From contig JAHQIW010000480.1 of NCBI GenBank assembly GCA_019055375.1, positions 16,708 to 80,707 on the forward strand: 64,000 nt of DNA, written 5' to 3'. The stretch is from Parelaphostrongylus tenuis. Its lineage: Eukaryota; Nematoda; Chromadorea; Rhabditida; Metastrongylidae. Below are positions 45,201-57,800 of this stretch, piece after piece. The translations under genes were made by a program, and so were the position numbers. Each line of letters starts with the position of its first letter. The stretch's first letter is position 1. The notes below the pieces were generated by a model that was not told the DNA's origin, searched no databases, and saw only the letters and a list, made by a program, of their open reading frames with translations.

Positions 45201-48200
45201 AAATATTCCTTGTTTCGTAGGAAAATTGCTTAGGAAACGAGCGGTTAGGGAAATTTATTTGTGAGATGACGAGGCAATATGAGAGTACTGAAGGGTTACT
45301 TTATGGAAAAACAATCGTACATTTCTTTTTTCAAGTCCGGTAAACTGAAACATTCTATTTTTTGAGAGAGTTGTACCTACGAATTGACCGCGTTATTATA
45401 TTGTCATTGCTTTATTGTGATTTGCATTTAATACTTCATAATAAAAAAGAATAAAGTTCTCGGCGTTGATCAATCCCTGAGGTATGCGCCATGTATTCGT
45501 CTTCAATTTTTGATCGTTTGAGATGATTGAATGCATATCTGCCCTTTACGATAACTCGCGGCGGCCTCCAGCTGAACCGAGTCAGTGTCTCTTATCTTTT
45601 CAGACAAGTCTTAGACCAGTCCGGTACCAATTTACCGAACCCAAAGTGATGGATGCCTTGGTGAGCCATGAGCGCGGGATCGAACCACTGACCTAATGTG
45701 CGACGCAGAGCACCTCTAACCTCTGCGCCACATGCGCTCTAAGTACTTTATATCAGCATAAAATCGGCATAAAACGACTCCTGAGCGCAACTTTACACAT
45801 CGACAGCACCTGAAATACTCATTCCCACTGAAATTGACAGCGCAATCGCATCCCGTTCTCTACATTGAATTCTTTTTTGTAAATGTGAACGGAAATTAAC
45901 CTTAGGTTAAAAAATTATGCCTTTTTCTGACAAACTTTGAAAGTTTAAATTTATCTTAGGCTCTTCGTAGGGTTTGTTATGGCAATTACGACGTGCTAGA
46001 CATTGTTTCGGCTTTACAGCCTTATCAAATACACGGTACTTTTCGTTTGAGCACTTCCTTCAAGAAGATGTGCCACCAACACATAAAGGAATCGGCGACA
46101 AACATGTTACACTGCGCGCGCAAAGTGAAAATCTCACTTCACACTGCAAAGATAGCATACTACTACATGTCCCGTGACAAGATCACCCGGCATCCTAATG
46201 ATTAGCAGTCCTCATGGCTGGTAAATTTGATAATACTTTTAAATTCGACTGCTTGAGATATCGCTTAAAACAGGATAATCTGATAACATACCTCTCCAGA
46301 CCAATGGGCACCATACTACTGACGAGCTTGGAATGGCGAAACAGACCTGTCTAGCACTGTATAAATGCCATACTAGACTTTGTAAAAGGCTCAGGACATG
46401 TTATCATATTATCTGAAAGCAAATTTTGAGCATTTCAACACCGTGCTACTGATGAGGCTGCAACGCCGAAACATGTGTCTAGCACTTTTTAGGTACCATA
46501 ACAGGACTCATGAAAGGCTCCCAGTATGTTATCAGTTTGAATTCGGTTATAGAATTGTTGCAAAATTTGTTCCTTGAACTTTCCTTCCTTTTCCTCGTTT
46601 AATTCACCTCTCGTAGGCCATACGTCGACCACGTGGAATTGTGTAGTGAAGTTAAGAAGCTCGTTTTTTGTCATTTCAAGTTTTGACATTATTCTCATCT
46701 TACCTATACTTACAGGATATGAACATTTGATTCGGCCTGTTTTGGTTCACGAGAATGGCGATTCCGAGAGAGTACAAGGTGATGCATACGGTGAGTGTTT
46801 TGTTCTTGTCACCTCTATTCAGAAACTTTGTTTATCATCAAAATTCTGTGAAACCTCATGCTTATGCAGTTGAATGTAATCTTATTCTTTTCGATTTGTT
46901 ATCAATCCATAAGAAACAGAAGACGTCATTTTATTCTGAAAATGAAACTTAAACTAACAAACATGTTTACTGCAATGCGGAGGGGATTTGTTCAGAAATT
47001 AATTACAGCTGCGTCTTCGAAGGACTTCAAGCTCTCGAGTTCTGCAATGACGACCGACGATCCGAAAGAAGAGGCGAGTGATTTGGAAGACATCATTTAC
47101 GATGAGAAAGACTCAAAAGCGTTCATATCGGAGCTGCCATTCACTCGCGATTACGTTGACTCCATCGAGAACAACGTCAGCAAGAACGCCCAACTCGTCA
47201 GTGTGAGGTATACCTTCATCAGATGAAACATCAAAAAAAAAATTTAGTAGTCGGCTGTTGCTTTTTTATCATAAGATGTTGGAGTGTTTGCGTTTGATTT
47301 TAAATCCAAAGGGAAATGGGAGAATTGTAAAGGTGATGAGTCTACTAATTACATAGGATATTGCTGTTGAATTTAGTAAATTCGGCAATGAATTTGAGAC
47401 CAAAGAGCAAGGATGAATTATTAGCAAAGCGCTAGAGCTAATTATTTGAGTTATGTGGGGAGTGCGATGTGCCTTTCTCTTTCAAACATCATTAAGTGAA
47501 GATTACTCTAACTATTAAGTCTTCTCATAGGTTTTGGCATTAGGGCAATGAACACCGACTTTATTGAACAGAAGTAGTTAGAATTGCAAATCGCTCAAAA
47601 AACGCTCCATCGTTATCTTTGCGCTACATTTCCGGCCAAGGTTATCACCGTCGACGAAAAGTGGATTTTTTCGTGAGTCGATGTTGTCCCAATCAATGGT
47701 TGTCACCAGGCTAAAGAGGAACCTCACGTCCAAATCGATTTGCACCAAAGGCTATTGTCATCACCTTTTGGGAGGGATCGGACCGCTTCACTGAGACTTC
47801 CTGCCATCCAGACGGTCAACGCCAAGCGCCACTGTGAGCACCTGGGCTGCTGCAGTCAGGTCCTGTCACGTCGACGTTGCCACAATCTTATTTTCCTTCG
47901 AGACAACGCAAGGCTGCATGTCGCTAAATTGACAACGAGAAACTTGACAAAATTGGGCTGACAGTTGCTGGATCGTCCGCTGTGCAGTACTGACTTCTTG
48001 TTGTCTGACTATCACCTTGCCAGTCGCTGGAACATTGCCTGAACAAGAAGAAGTTCTAAAACATCAGTCATTTGCGTCGAGGATCGACAACTTTTTTAGA
48101 ATCTATGGATAAGGAGTTCTATGAGCGCGGTATTGACTTGTTGCCTAAGAGGTGGCAGAAATGTGTTCAGGTTGAAGGTGCATACTTTGAACAGTGTTGT

Positions 48201-49083
48201 TAAGCAAATTAGGTGCTTCTTAGTAAAAATTGGTGTTAATTGCTCTGTTATCAAAACTTATGAGAAGACCTAATATTATGACATTGTTAAACAACAGTAA
48301 AATCATCGGTAACATATCTTGAGCCTTTTATGAGATCTCTTATGGCACTTATACAGTGCAAGGTTCCGCATAAGAGCCTCGTTTTCTCTTCAGTCTGTTT
48401 CGCAGAAGATATCACCTGCTCAGAAGAACTGACATCGAAATATTTAGACGAAACCTGTGTTTTGCACTGTATAAGTGCCATAACAGCTTCATGAACGCTC
48501 AAAATATGTTATTAGATTATCTGTTTTGAGCGATTTCTATAACAGCAGTCAAATGTAATAGTAAGATGCATTTTCTAGATTGAAATCGAGCGGCCTTGAT
48601 GAAACTATCAAATCTGAAGATGAAAACGACAATAGTGGTATTGAAGGAATGGTTGATTTGGCTCGCAGTAATCAGAACGAACTGGGAGGTACCGAAAGTA
48701 AGGCACCCAAAGAAAATAAACAACATGAACTTTCAGCGGCAAAGAGGATTCATCTTTTAGCTGATAGTAGTGAAATGCAGCAACTTGTCAAAGCTCTGGA
48801 ACTAGATGACAAAGACGAAGTAGATACTGATTCGAAAACAAGTGAATCCAAAGAAAGCTGGAATAACAATCAGAATCTTCTTCATGCAGTGGAAGAAGTG
48901 GCTAAGCTACTTCCAACTGATACTGATGATATTGATAATGATGACGAGTCTGTACGGAATCTGCTGCATGTGGCAAGGAATAATTTAGAACTAAATATGA
49001 AGCAAGAAGAATTCCGAAGCGAATCCGCGCTGTTGTCCACTACTCTCTCAATCTGTGTCTTTACCACTATCCTCTTCTTCTAA
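39225..49083 (+). CDS. Unrecognised acidic protein with C-terminal hydrophobic (GPI-like) tail
   Basis: Not a family I recognise. Six exons join without a phase break: 39225-39272 (VLLPTVYGYSRKLRR), 40590-40681 (PLPLNFDDQ), 43889-43988 (VLVPVDENGAILPG), 46716-46790 (IRPVLVHENGDSERVQGDAY), 47009-47207 (LEDIIYDEKDSKAFISELPF) and 48579-49083 (stop TAA 49081-49083). Every acceptor ends in AG and every donor starts with GT. The protein is rich in D, E, S and N with few cysteines; the last exon has long acidic low-complexity runs and ends in the hydrophobic LSTTLSICVFTTILFF, as in a GPI-attachment signal or a tail anchor. Two short segments look like repeats of one motif (V-x-V-x-E-N-G). The first coding exon and any signal peptide are not found; 39225 enters in phase 1. 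A poly(A) signal follows at 49184. Phase agreement over five junctions is the main support. Confidence 0.68.
39679..40318. mobile_element. Mariner-TIR non-autonomous element with inner fold-back
   Basis: Left end CATAAGCTTTGGCAATAGAG then CAATAAACACC; right end GTCTTTATTGCTCTAGTGGC AAAAG: inverted mariner-type TIRs. No transposase remains. Inside, GCGCTGTTAGAGCAAAAGCA (39809) pairs with TTTTTGCTCTAACAACGCTC (40172). Lies in the first visible intron of the acidic-tail gene. Confidence 0.65.
41636..41990. mobile_element. TIR element, ACTGTATAAGTGCC family, complete
   Basis: Left end ATATTTTGAGCCTTTCATGA GG, TGGCACTTATACAGTGCAAG; right end CTTGCACTGTATAAGTGCTA, CTCATAAAAGGCTTAAAATA. Inverted arms of about 80-100 bp enclose about 170 bp without coding potential. 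Confidence 0.75.
42790..43426 (-). mobile_element. Two SINE family A copies in tandem
   Basis: Two head-to-tail minus-strand copies, 42790-43092 and 43121-43426, separated by a short AT-rich ATATAAATATATTTATATAA linker. Both end with the reverse of GAGCGCATGTGGCGCAGTGG (GCGCCACATGCGCTC in the second). They lie in the intron before exon 43889 of the acidic-tail gene. Confidence 0.85.
45445..45742 (-). mobile_element. SINE family A copy
   Basis: Full minus-strand copy: tail AATAAAGTTCTCGGCGTTGA, body GTTTGAGATGATTGAATGCA, head GCGCCACATGCGCTC, with antisense B box GCGGGATCGAACCACTGAC. Confidence 0.88.
45960..46545. mobile_element. TIR elements, ACTGTATAAGTGCC family, one full copy plus an extra end
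   Basis: 45960-46420: left part ATGGCAATTACGACGTGCTA GACATTGTTTCGGC, internal ACTGCGCGCGCAAAGTG and CAAGATCACCCGGCAT, right part GACCTGTCTAGCACTGTATA AATGCC to ATGTTATCATATTATC. 46430-46545 repeats the right end once more (CGAAACATGTGTCTAGCACT, ATGAAAGGCTCCCAGTATG). Structure parallels 55955-56420. Confidence 0.65.
47521..48268 (+). mobile_element. Mariner element, internally deleted transposase pseudogene
   Basis: TIRs CTTCTCATAGGTTTTGGCAT TAG and CAAAACTTATGAGAAG bound 748 bp, against about 1.3 kb for a full mariner. Coding pieces in several frames: ITVDEKWIF (first catalytic D region), DNARLHVAKLTTRNLTKLG (second D region), LLDRPL, DYHL and ERGIDLLPKRWQKCVQVEGA near the C terminus. The N-terminal half is deleted and frameshifts are present. 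Resembles the hookworm mariner called bandit, from memory of that family. Inside the last intron of the acidic-tail gene. Confidence 0.85.
48275..48535. mobile_element. TIR element, ACTGTATAAGTGCC family, short copy
   Basis: About 260 bp: TAACATATCTTGAGCCTTTT ATGAG, TGGCACTTATACAGTGCAAG at the left; TTGCACTGTATAAGTGCCAT, CTCAAAATATGTTATTAG at the right. It abuts the mariner at 48268 and ends about 45 bp before exon 48579. Confidence 0.75.
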
Positions 49084-49183
49084 AGCGTGTATTCTGCTCC
49101 AACGAGATATTGAGTACCAAAATTGTTCTTATCATACGGCACTACGATTACTATTTATTTGTTACGACTATTTATTGTTTCGA

Positions 49184-49189
49184 AATAAA
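49184..49189 (+). terminator. Poly(A) signal of acidic-tail gene
   Basis: AATAAA 101 bp after the stop codon at 49081-49083. Confidence 0.6.
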
Positions 49190-51496
49190 AACATGAATTA
49201 AATACATATCAGTTGAGACTGACTGATGTTTGATGAAATATCAGCGATGTTTGCAAACAGTTCAGAAGACCAATCAATGGTATTTACAACCAAAAAGTCG
49301 TATTAGTCATAACAAAGGATTATTTATTGGGATCCGAGCTCATAATACTAGCCTTTGAACACGCAATGTTGAATTTTCAAGAAGTTATCTATGAAACATT
49401 GTAGTCCGATATGAGGCTGTATGAGAGTGCAATGATTCTGCTGAATCTCATTGCTTTGCGTTTTAGCTAACTCTAAACTCGATGCAAGATTTCATAAAAT
49501 TATTTTGATATGTATCAGAAGAGTGAAACAAAAAACTACAGTAATAAACGTTCAGATATGGCAGACCATACTTTGTACTTGATGTTGGTGATTTCAAGAA
49601 GCTGAAAACAGGTTTCAAACATTTCTCAGTAATTTCAGGCTATTTTAGTAAGCATGAACTCGTTAATAGTAACAACACAGATATCGAACTTTTTCAATAA
49701 TTGCAGGCTTCTCTTATAAGCATAAACTCGTGGAAAGTAACAGTAGTAACTTCTTTTACATACTGAAAGCGTGAGCAAATTGCTCAAATGGTAACCCACA
49801 CATTAAACGTCTAGTTGTTTGTGATTGTCTCAAATTGCTCCACTTTTCGTTTCTGGCTTGGAGATTTCCTTCTATATAGTGGAGTTAAATAAATAACGAG
49901 CGAGGGAGTCCAAAGCAGACATAGCCGAGTCATTCAATTACATTGAAGTTTTTTCTTCTCTCAAACAATTTAACGGAAAACGAGCGATTAGTTTTCCGTC
50001 TTGCACTTGGTATTTTTTATTTTTTAACTCACCATTGAGCAGCATGTAAGCTCTGATATTCAGTTGACTGCTCAGCTGCTCACATTCAGTGTGAAACTAC
50101 TTCAACAACTTCGCGATAAAGCCACCATAAGATCCGAATTGCTTTCATTAGATCCCTAGCCACACAGTCCTGATACAATGTTTGAGTTTTATTTTCTGTC
50201 TATTCTTTTCAAAGAATAGAAAACGATGTGAAACCACAACCGCTGGAATGCTGAAATACGAGCACAACCAATGCGGTTGACATCGGTGAGAGAAAGGCAG
50301 GTCAAGGTCCTAAATCGTATACTGGGTAACACCTGAACCCCAAAAAGATAGTCGCGGACTTAAAGCAACATCAAGTCCCAAGTTTTGCTCGTCCAATGCA
50401 TTTTGTTGATGATGGGTTGTGGTCACCTGCAGTCACAAAATATGTCGACGATGGGCAATGACGACCACGTGGACGACACAAGGAGGATGATCGTTTGTCG
50501 TCAACATGTAGTGGAGAAACGATGCATCGATAGCACAATTTCTTATTGGAAGATGTTCTAAATGGTTATTTGGGACTGAAACGTTACCTCTCCTAATACT
50601 AGTTTTCGCTGCTTTTCTACCGGCTTTTCGTATCAGAACCGTACCGTTTGATGTTGAAGTAGACACCACCTTTCAACGGAACAAGGGACTCAAGCATTCC
50701 TTTCAGTGGAAACTCATGCGATCTCCCATCATTTGCGAAACCCATCCAGCCTACCAGTTCTACTTGCACGCGTCTAAATTTTACCTAAGCCGCATGCTCA
50801 ATTTGAACTTATTAGTGACCATGTTGGATCTGTGACATCAGACAATAATTCTTTCTTATTGGCGTGGTTGAAGACAGATTTCCAGAGACTTGTCGAAACC
50901 GCCTTGATTTATTATCTGAACATCATCTTTGACCTATATTAATAGTTCAAACTTGTTCTAAAAAGCCGAAGATACTCAATTTGTGGATGTGAAGTTGCCG
51001 TTCTAACATGGAACGACTTCCACTTATTTTATTTGCTAGATGGGGACGACCTAATTATCGAAGACGTCCGTGACAGTATTCCTCACGAAGGAATCGCCAT
51101 CTTATTGCTTGAAACTATGGCATAGTACAGTCTCATACTACTACTTTGCATGAATATGATTCGCCTTTATGCGAGAATAAAATGCATTGTGATGAATAGC
51201 GAAATCTGAGCTGACTGAGTTGTCGTGGACATTTCTCCTTGCTGCTTCAGTCTGCGATTTTTCGTTGATTTTAACACTATTTGCCACAAAAGTGAAAAGC
51301 GACAGTGGATGGATTTCCGGGCCAAATACTTGATCTAGTGTGATGAACTATCATTAATATAGAGTGGTACACACGTTCAATTTTCCATATCCTCATTATT
51401 AACGACTTCGTGCTTACGCGGAAGTGGTATTTCGTCCTTGCCATTATTTTTATCTTTTTTCTTATGCATGTCGACGCCTAACAAATTGTTGAATGT
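49190..51496. other. Intergenic DNA between convergent genes
   Basis: Between the 3' end of the acidic-tail gene and the 3' end of the SLC35B4-type gene. Short open frames only (longest 78 codons, 50433-50669 minus), none with recognised domains or splice context. No tRNA, TIR or SINE signature seen. Confidence 0.5.
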
Positions 51497-51502
51497 TTTA
51501 TT
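51497..51502 (-). terminator. Candidate poly(A) signal of SLC35B4-type gene
   Basis: AATAAA on the minus strand, about 375 bp past the stop codon. The only support is motif and position; this AT-rich DNA gives chance matches. Confidence 0.3.
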
Positions 51503-51876
51503 GTAACTTTAATTGATGTCATACTATCGTTCATAATATCTTATTACATACAAAATATAGCAACCTTATTATTGTACGATAGATAAGATCTTGAGGCTCA
51601 ATTAAGATCTTGAATAATGACCACCTAATGTCAACCATTTCAAAGTTAATGGTGACAACGTTATGAAGCGTACGAATAAAAAAATATTTTTGCCCTGCGT
51701 GCCATATGAAACTTGCATGAAAGGTCCACATCAATACATGGGAAGTTGAAGTGACAAGAAGAAAACAAACAAATTGATAACGTCACTTTATGAGTTTCTG
51801 ACATCTAAAGCCTGTGATGTTTGCACCTTTCTAACAACATACACAAGGTAGCTGTGATGAACACGCTACGTGCGGT

Positions 51877-54800
51877 CTATTCTTTCTTCTTTTCCAGATG
51901 TTTAGCAGACCATATGTCGGCAAACGCCAAGGTACCCAGAAACACCAACGAAGCCCCAATCCAGTGCTTCCCTGAAAATACTAGTCTGTTTACCTAACAT
52001 CATACGTAAGATTGACACCGAAAGAGGTTTTAAAGCAAATTAGAAAACTTTTTTCTGAAAAAACAAGGGAAATTCCATCTCCTCCAAACTTACATGTGAA
52101 TGGATTTTGAAACCACCAAATAGAGACCACCAGAGACAGAAATTTTCTCAAGGTTACCACTAGGGTAACCGTAAGCGCTTCAACTTCTGCGTTTAATCGA
52201 TAGACGAATCTGATACAGTAGTACCTGAATGTTTTACTTTGATAATAACTTAGTATTGTTCAATCAGGTACATCAGTATTCAGGAAAATTTCGAAAAAAA
52301 CTTAGGATAGCTTCTTTGAGCATACATGAACTTTAAGCTTGACGAGATCCAGCAGCGCTATCATATGACGCAACACCACTGATGTATTTGGTTAAACTTG
52401 CGAGAATTACTTGGTGATCCTGCTTTATCTTATTTTAATATTACATTTTCTGTGATTACAAAAGTTTTTTAATACGTAACACTTTCAGAAAAAAACAAAG
52501 TGAGTACAAAGCTGTGCTAGGATACCCTAGAAGAGTTAAGTTAGACGAAGCCGACATAGCGTGAATATTGAAAAATTAGTTTTACGGAATCATAAGCCTT
52601 CAAGCATTGCAAAATCTGTCCGCATAAGTGAACAATTTTGGACATTTCCGTAATCGGCACATTTCCAATTCCACAAAGAACGACGCTTTTTCTGTTTTCT
52701 TTCTTAGGTTTCTTTCTTAGGTTTCAATAGTCATTCAAATGCTTGAATCTCGTCAATTTCAATACTGCTCTCTTTTGGAATAAACTTTTGAATGCGCTGT
52801 AGCAGTAAAAATGAAATCAGGCTCCATACTCGGTAAGTTTCGGGGCATTTTTTTCCAAATACAACTTTTCCTCTGACATTTAGTGGTCACTCGCTAGCTT
52901 AAATCTCGACTATTGCAATTCCGCTCTCAATTTTTGAAAAGGACTTCATAGTTTGCTTTAGCAGCCAAAAGATATAAGGTTTCGCACTCGTCGCGCATTC
53001 ACCGCGTCGCACAATTTACGTGTGGCATGCGATTTGTTAAACTAAGTTTTTGATTTTTACTCCGTTTGAAATAAAACTTTGGATAAAACGTGTGATTTTG
53101 GTACCCTGAGGTTTCTTCTGCACGTTCATAGGCTCTTCGTGAATAAGCTAAGGCTTATTAGCGTTTATTTGGCAATATGAAATGAAAATGAAAAGCCCAA
53201 GCCCACAGAACGATTGAACAAAATTTCTTCTACAGTTACAGCACAAAAACTAACAAATCTCTAGGGAATAGTGAGAAATATTGTAAACAACTTGCAGAAA
53301 TATGCGTGCAAACGCTCTGAGTGTGGAAAATCATCCCATTTTTACTCCTAAGAGCATTCAAAAGGTCATTCCAGAAATAAAGTGCAGTGTTCGAGTTGTT
53401 GAGATTTAGAGTATCGTGACTACCAAAACACTAGAAGAACAGGAAACGCATTGTCCCCAAAGGGTTGAAGATATATACCGATAACGGAAAAGTACCATAT
53501 TTTCTTCAATCGCTGCTGATAGGCACGTTCAATGAGCCGGATATCGGAAAATTAGTAAGAAAATACTGACTACAGAAGAGCTAATTGTTACCGTAAATCT
53601 TTTCATAGAATTATCTATAATACTTCTTTTCTATGCTGGTCCTTTTACTAACACCACCTCTGTAACAAATAAGCAAGATAGTGTTTACGTCTATCTGCGC
53701 TCAAATGGGATTCGGTGCCATTTTTCGCCTCGGATCAGTCGGTCAGCTGGTCGAAGAGAGCACTCGCGTCATATCTAATGTGGCGAGATGTAATTACTAA
53801 CGTTTTGGAGGAATCCCAGCCATAAGGCAGCAAAACCCCAATCCACATTGACGGAGTATGGACAAGCTGGAGATGCAAATGCGTAGCTCTGTTGGTATAT
53901 ACAGGAAAGCTACTCGCGTGGTATATGCAACCTTATCCACATCCAAACAATACTTTCTTCACAAATGAGTACTACAAGAGTATCGAAACGGATTTAGGGA
54001 GTGCTAGGGACCACATAACTTGTGAGGACGGTCATACAGATGTCAAATCAGATGGCCATAAACGATTAAGATTTAGCTTTACAAATTAGCTGTACAAACC
54101 ATTAAAAATACGCCTCATAGACACCTTATCAGAATGCACGACAAAACATATTAGTCTGTTTAGAAATGTTTGAAATCGAAAATGGGAATCACCAAACAAG
54201 TAAGAAACTGACTTACTGCAAAATACAACTCAAGAACAGATCCACCCACAAGGATGGAATGGGAATCGTCGTACCAGCGATTTCAAGCAAAGGGCTCTAA
54301 GAAGCAAAGATAGATCCGCGAAAGATAAATGACAAAAGAAGAAAAACTCACAGCATTGAATTTTCTCACAGCAGCCATTATATCCGTTCCCATGAACGCG
54401 AAAAGTGGCAGTGAAACAGCATGCTGTAAGCGAACGAGTATCTATTCATAAAATTCAACTATTTCCTACGAGAAAAGGTTTTGCTCGTCAGAGTCTTTCA
54501 AGTGCATTGCAGAAAACTGCTTAACGAAGCCTGTTAGATGTTTTGAGCAGAAAAGACTTTGGTGATGATTAGCAATAAAGCGATAGTTAGGTTTACAGTT
54601 GCTCAGAACAGAATAAAATGCTTGAAAGAACGCAAAAATCGGTTCATCACCGATTGCAAAAAGTTCGGCGAATAGATATTAGCAACAAAACAATACTTAC
54701 AAACTGTTTGGAAAAATAGTTGAACCCGATACCCTTTATTTTGTTGAATCATTAGTATCTCTGATTTTAAAATATCCTAAGAAAGTCTTTAATTGTTTCA

Positions 54801-57800
54801 ACTGCTTCAAAGAACATTATAACAAAGGCACTACCACACACACAAGTGTCCTTATACTACACACTACCACCACAGATCCAAATGATTCCTTATTTCAAAA
54901 AAGTCACCTAATTAGTTCAAAATCATCAACCTGTTTTTGCTTATAAGGATTTTCAAAAACACTTTCATAAAGCACCATCACCATACAAGTAGCCCATGTT
55001 TCAATTGAAATTTAGACGAGAATAATCAGTAAACTGACTATAACAAACATTGCCTCCTCAGGGTGTTTTCCATAATTTTCGTACATTCGTTGCTGACAAA
55101 TGGCCAGATAGGCGGAGGCCAACAATGCGAAGATCAACATTGCAATTCCTAAAAACAATCGTCTGGTATCCATGGGAAAATGACAGCAATAAATTGATTT
55201 GGATGAAATTAAAGCCTTTCAGAACAATACCTACTACGAAGTTCCTTCTGTCAACTTTATTATTGAGCCAAATGATAAATCGAAAATTAGTACGAGATTT
55301 CCTTGTAGAAAGCTTTCATTGAAAAACTTCCTTTGAAGTTTTCTATCAACTGTGAGTTGCAATCGATTCATGTTATCCTGACTGTAGTAAAAAGAGTAAG
55401 TTTTGTAAAGATGGTGGGCATAAGTCGATGAAGCAACTCGAAATCGTCATATGGATCAGTTAAACACTGTAGATATACTTAATTCCTTGACCGATCTTCA
55501 CATTATTGTGCAAATTCAACATTTTCGATTCAGTCGATTTCCTCAAATCTACAATACACAAACGTCTTGAGATTTGCAGATGAGTACGGTTAATGCTAGA
55601 AAATACTCTTTATTTCTTACGAATGTAGCTGTCTTTTTGAGTAAAATTTCCCTTTCTGAATTCTATACGAAAACCAATTCTAGGATAGCTTAGTAAACCA
55701 CCATTCCTATATTTAGCTCATACAAGGCTGATTGAACGTTGTAGCAGAGAAGAGATTGCAGCAACTCAATAAATGACGTTTTGCTGACTTCGTCTTCTTC
55801 AAAGCCTAGACGTATGTTCTGATGGACTATTAGTTTGATTTGACGGATCATTGATACCTTCATATCGCCCAATAGGCCAAGTTTTAAGATCAAGCGCAAG
55901 ACGCCATGTTTCGCGTAATAATGACGAATTTAATTCCGACTGTTCTTTGAGACGTTGCTCAAAATAATATAATCTGATAACTTTCTTTGAGTCTTTCATG
56001 AGGTCTATTATGGCACTAGACACGTGTTTCGGCTTCCAGTCTCATCAGTAGCAAGTGAAAAAACACTTCACAAGCAAAGATAACAAATCACTGCATGTCC
56101 AGTGACCAGATCACCCAACATTGTCGTGGTTAACAGACGACTATTCACAGCTTGTAAATGTTAATGACTGTTAATGAATGTTAATAACCACAATGTCGGG
56201 TGATCTTGTAAATGGACATATAGTGATTTGTTGTCTCTGCAGTGTAAGGTGATTTTTCCACATTGCGCGCGCAATGTAACATATTCAGCGTCAAATCCTT
56301 TATTACAAGGATGTGACTGAACTGGAAGGCATCGCGCTACTGATGAGCCTGTAAGGTCGAAATACGTGTTCAGCACTTTGTAATTGCCATAACAGACCTC
56401 ATGAAAACTTCAAAATGGGTACATATCCGCTTGCCAAGCACCACTTGGATTCCTTTCAAAAGGCTTTTTCTGCGATTGTTATTGACAACCGAGTAAACAT
56501 TGGATAGCGTCAATCAAGATAATTTTTGAAGGTGCATCTCATCTTGAGAAAATCCTCCTTAATCCGCTGAGAGAACAGAACCAAAATCTTGTTTCTCATT
56601 GCAAGATTTCTCGCTGACCAAAGCATTTCCTTCCAAGTTTCAGTAACTGATCGAGGGATCAAATCTTGAGGATTCCGGTGATCTATTTGTTTTTATAATG
56701 TACGTGGTATTGCAATGTAACAGCTAAAAGGATTGGGTTTCGCAAAAATGGGTTACTTCAACCATCCTCTCTTCAATTCGATCCACTGGGAAAAACGTAT
56801 TTTGTAATCGTTCTAATGTTTAAATAAATCAATCGATAGCCTAAGTCAAAAGAATTTGAATGGTGTATTTCACTTTCAAAAAGATCTTGTTATTATGCTA
56901 GAAGAGCAAAAATAATATTTTGTTTTTACATTCGAAAATTTCTTGCTGATCTCTAGAATTGGAATCCTTAGATTTGATCTATCGCTTGGTTCTTGAAACT
57001 ATAAGAGAGAAGGTCTGGTCAGCAAGAGATCTTTCAGTGAGAAACAAAATACCAGTTATGCTCTTTGAGCGCAACAACAAAAATCTTTTCGAAAGTAGAA
57101 TACACCATTCAAATTCTTTTAATTTAGGCTATCGATTGACTATTTGAACATTAGGAACGATCCTCAATGGACCGAATTGAGTAGAAAACGGTTCAAATGA
57201 CCCATTTTTTGAGAAACCCAGTCTTCTTTTGGCTGTTACAGCGTAATACCAGGTCCACCATAAAAACCAAATAGATCATTGGAATCCGTTAGATTTGATC
57301 CATCGACTGGTTACTGAAACTCCGAAAGGAAAAACTTGGCCAGTGAGAAATCTTTTAGTGAGAAACAAAACTTTATTTTGCTTTCTCAGCGAAATAAGAA
57401 CGCTTTTTTGAAGATAAGATTAATTATTCAAATTGCTTAGATTTATGCTATCGAACGATTATTTGAACATTAACAATGATTAAGAAAACGGATATGCACC
57501 AAAATATGTTAACAAAAAGACGCATTTGCCCACTTGGTTCACTTTTGGTTATTGGCGTTTATCCTGAAAACTTCTAGGGTTTTTTGGCGTTGGATTTTAA
57601 CTCCTGCGCAATGATCCTGGCAGTCACTTGAGATCATTATCGCCGTGCTTTTTGCGTCATAGGTATCTAGAGGAGTACTGAGTCAAATTTGGAATTTATC
57701 ATCCAAAAGTTCTTTTAGGAGGACACAAAACGGTCTATCCGTTTCCCCAATGTAATTGACTCTGCATGCCTTACATACAAGATACACTGTGCCCGAACTA

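Noticed and set aside
48882..49067. Minus-strand frame opposite the acidic-tail exon
   Set aside because: A Ser-rich mirror of the acidic coding strand with no splice or start context.
55690..56023. Minus-strand frames (IRQIKLIVHQNIRLGFEEDE and an overlapping one) as exons of the transporter
   Set aside because: They do not match the SLC35B4 family, overlap each other in different frames and partly overlap a TIR element. No basis to call a gene.
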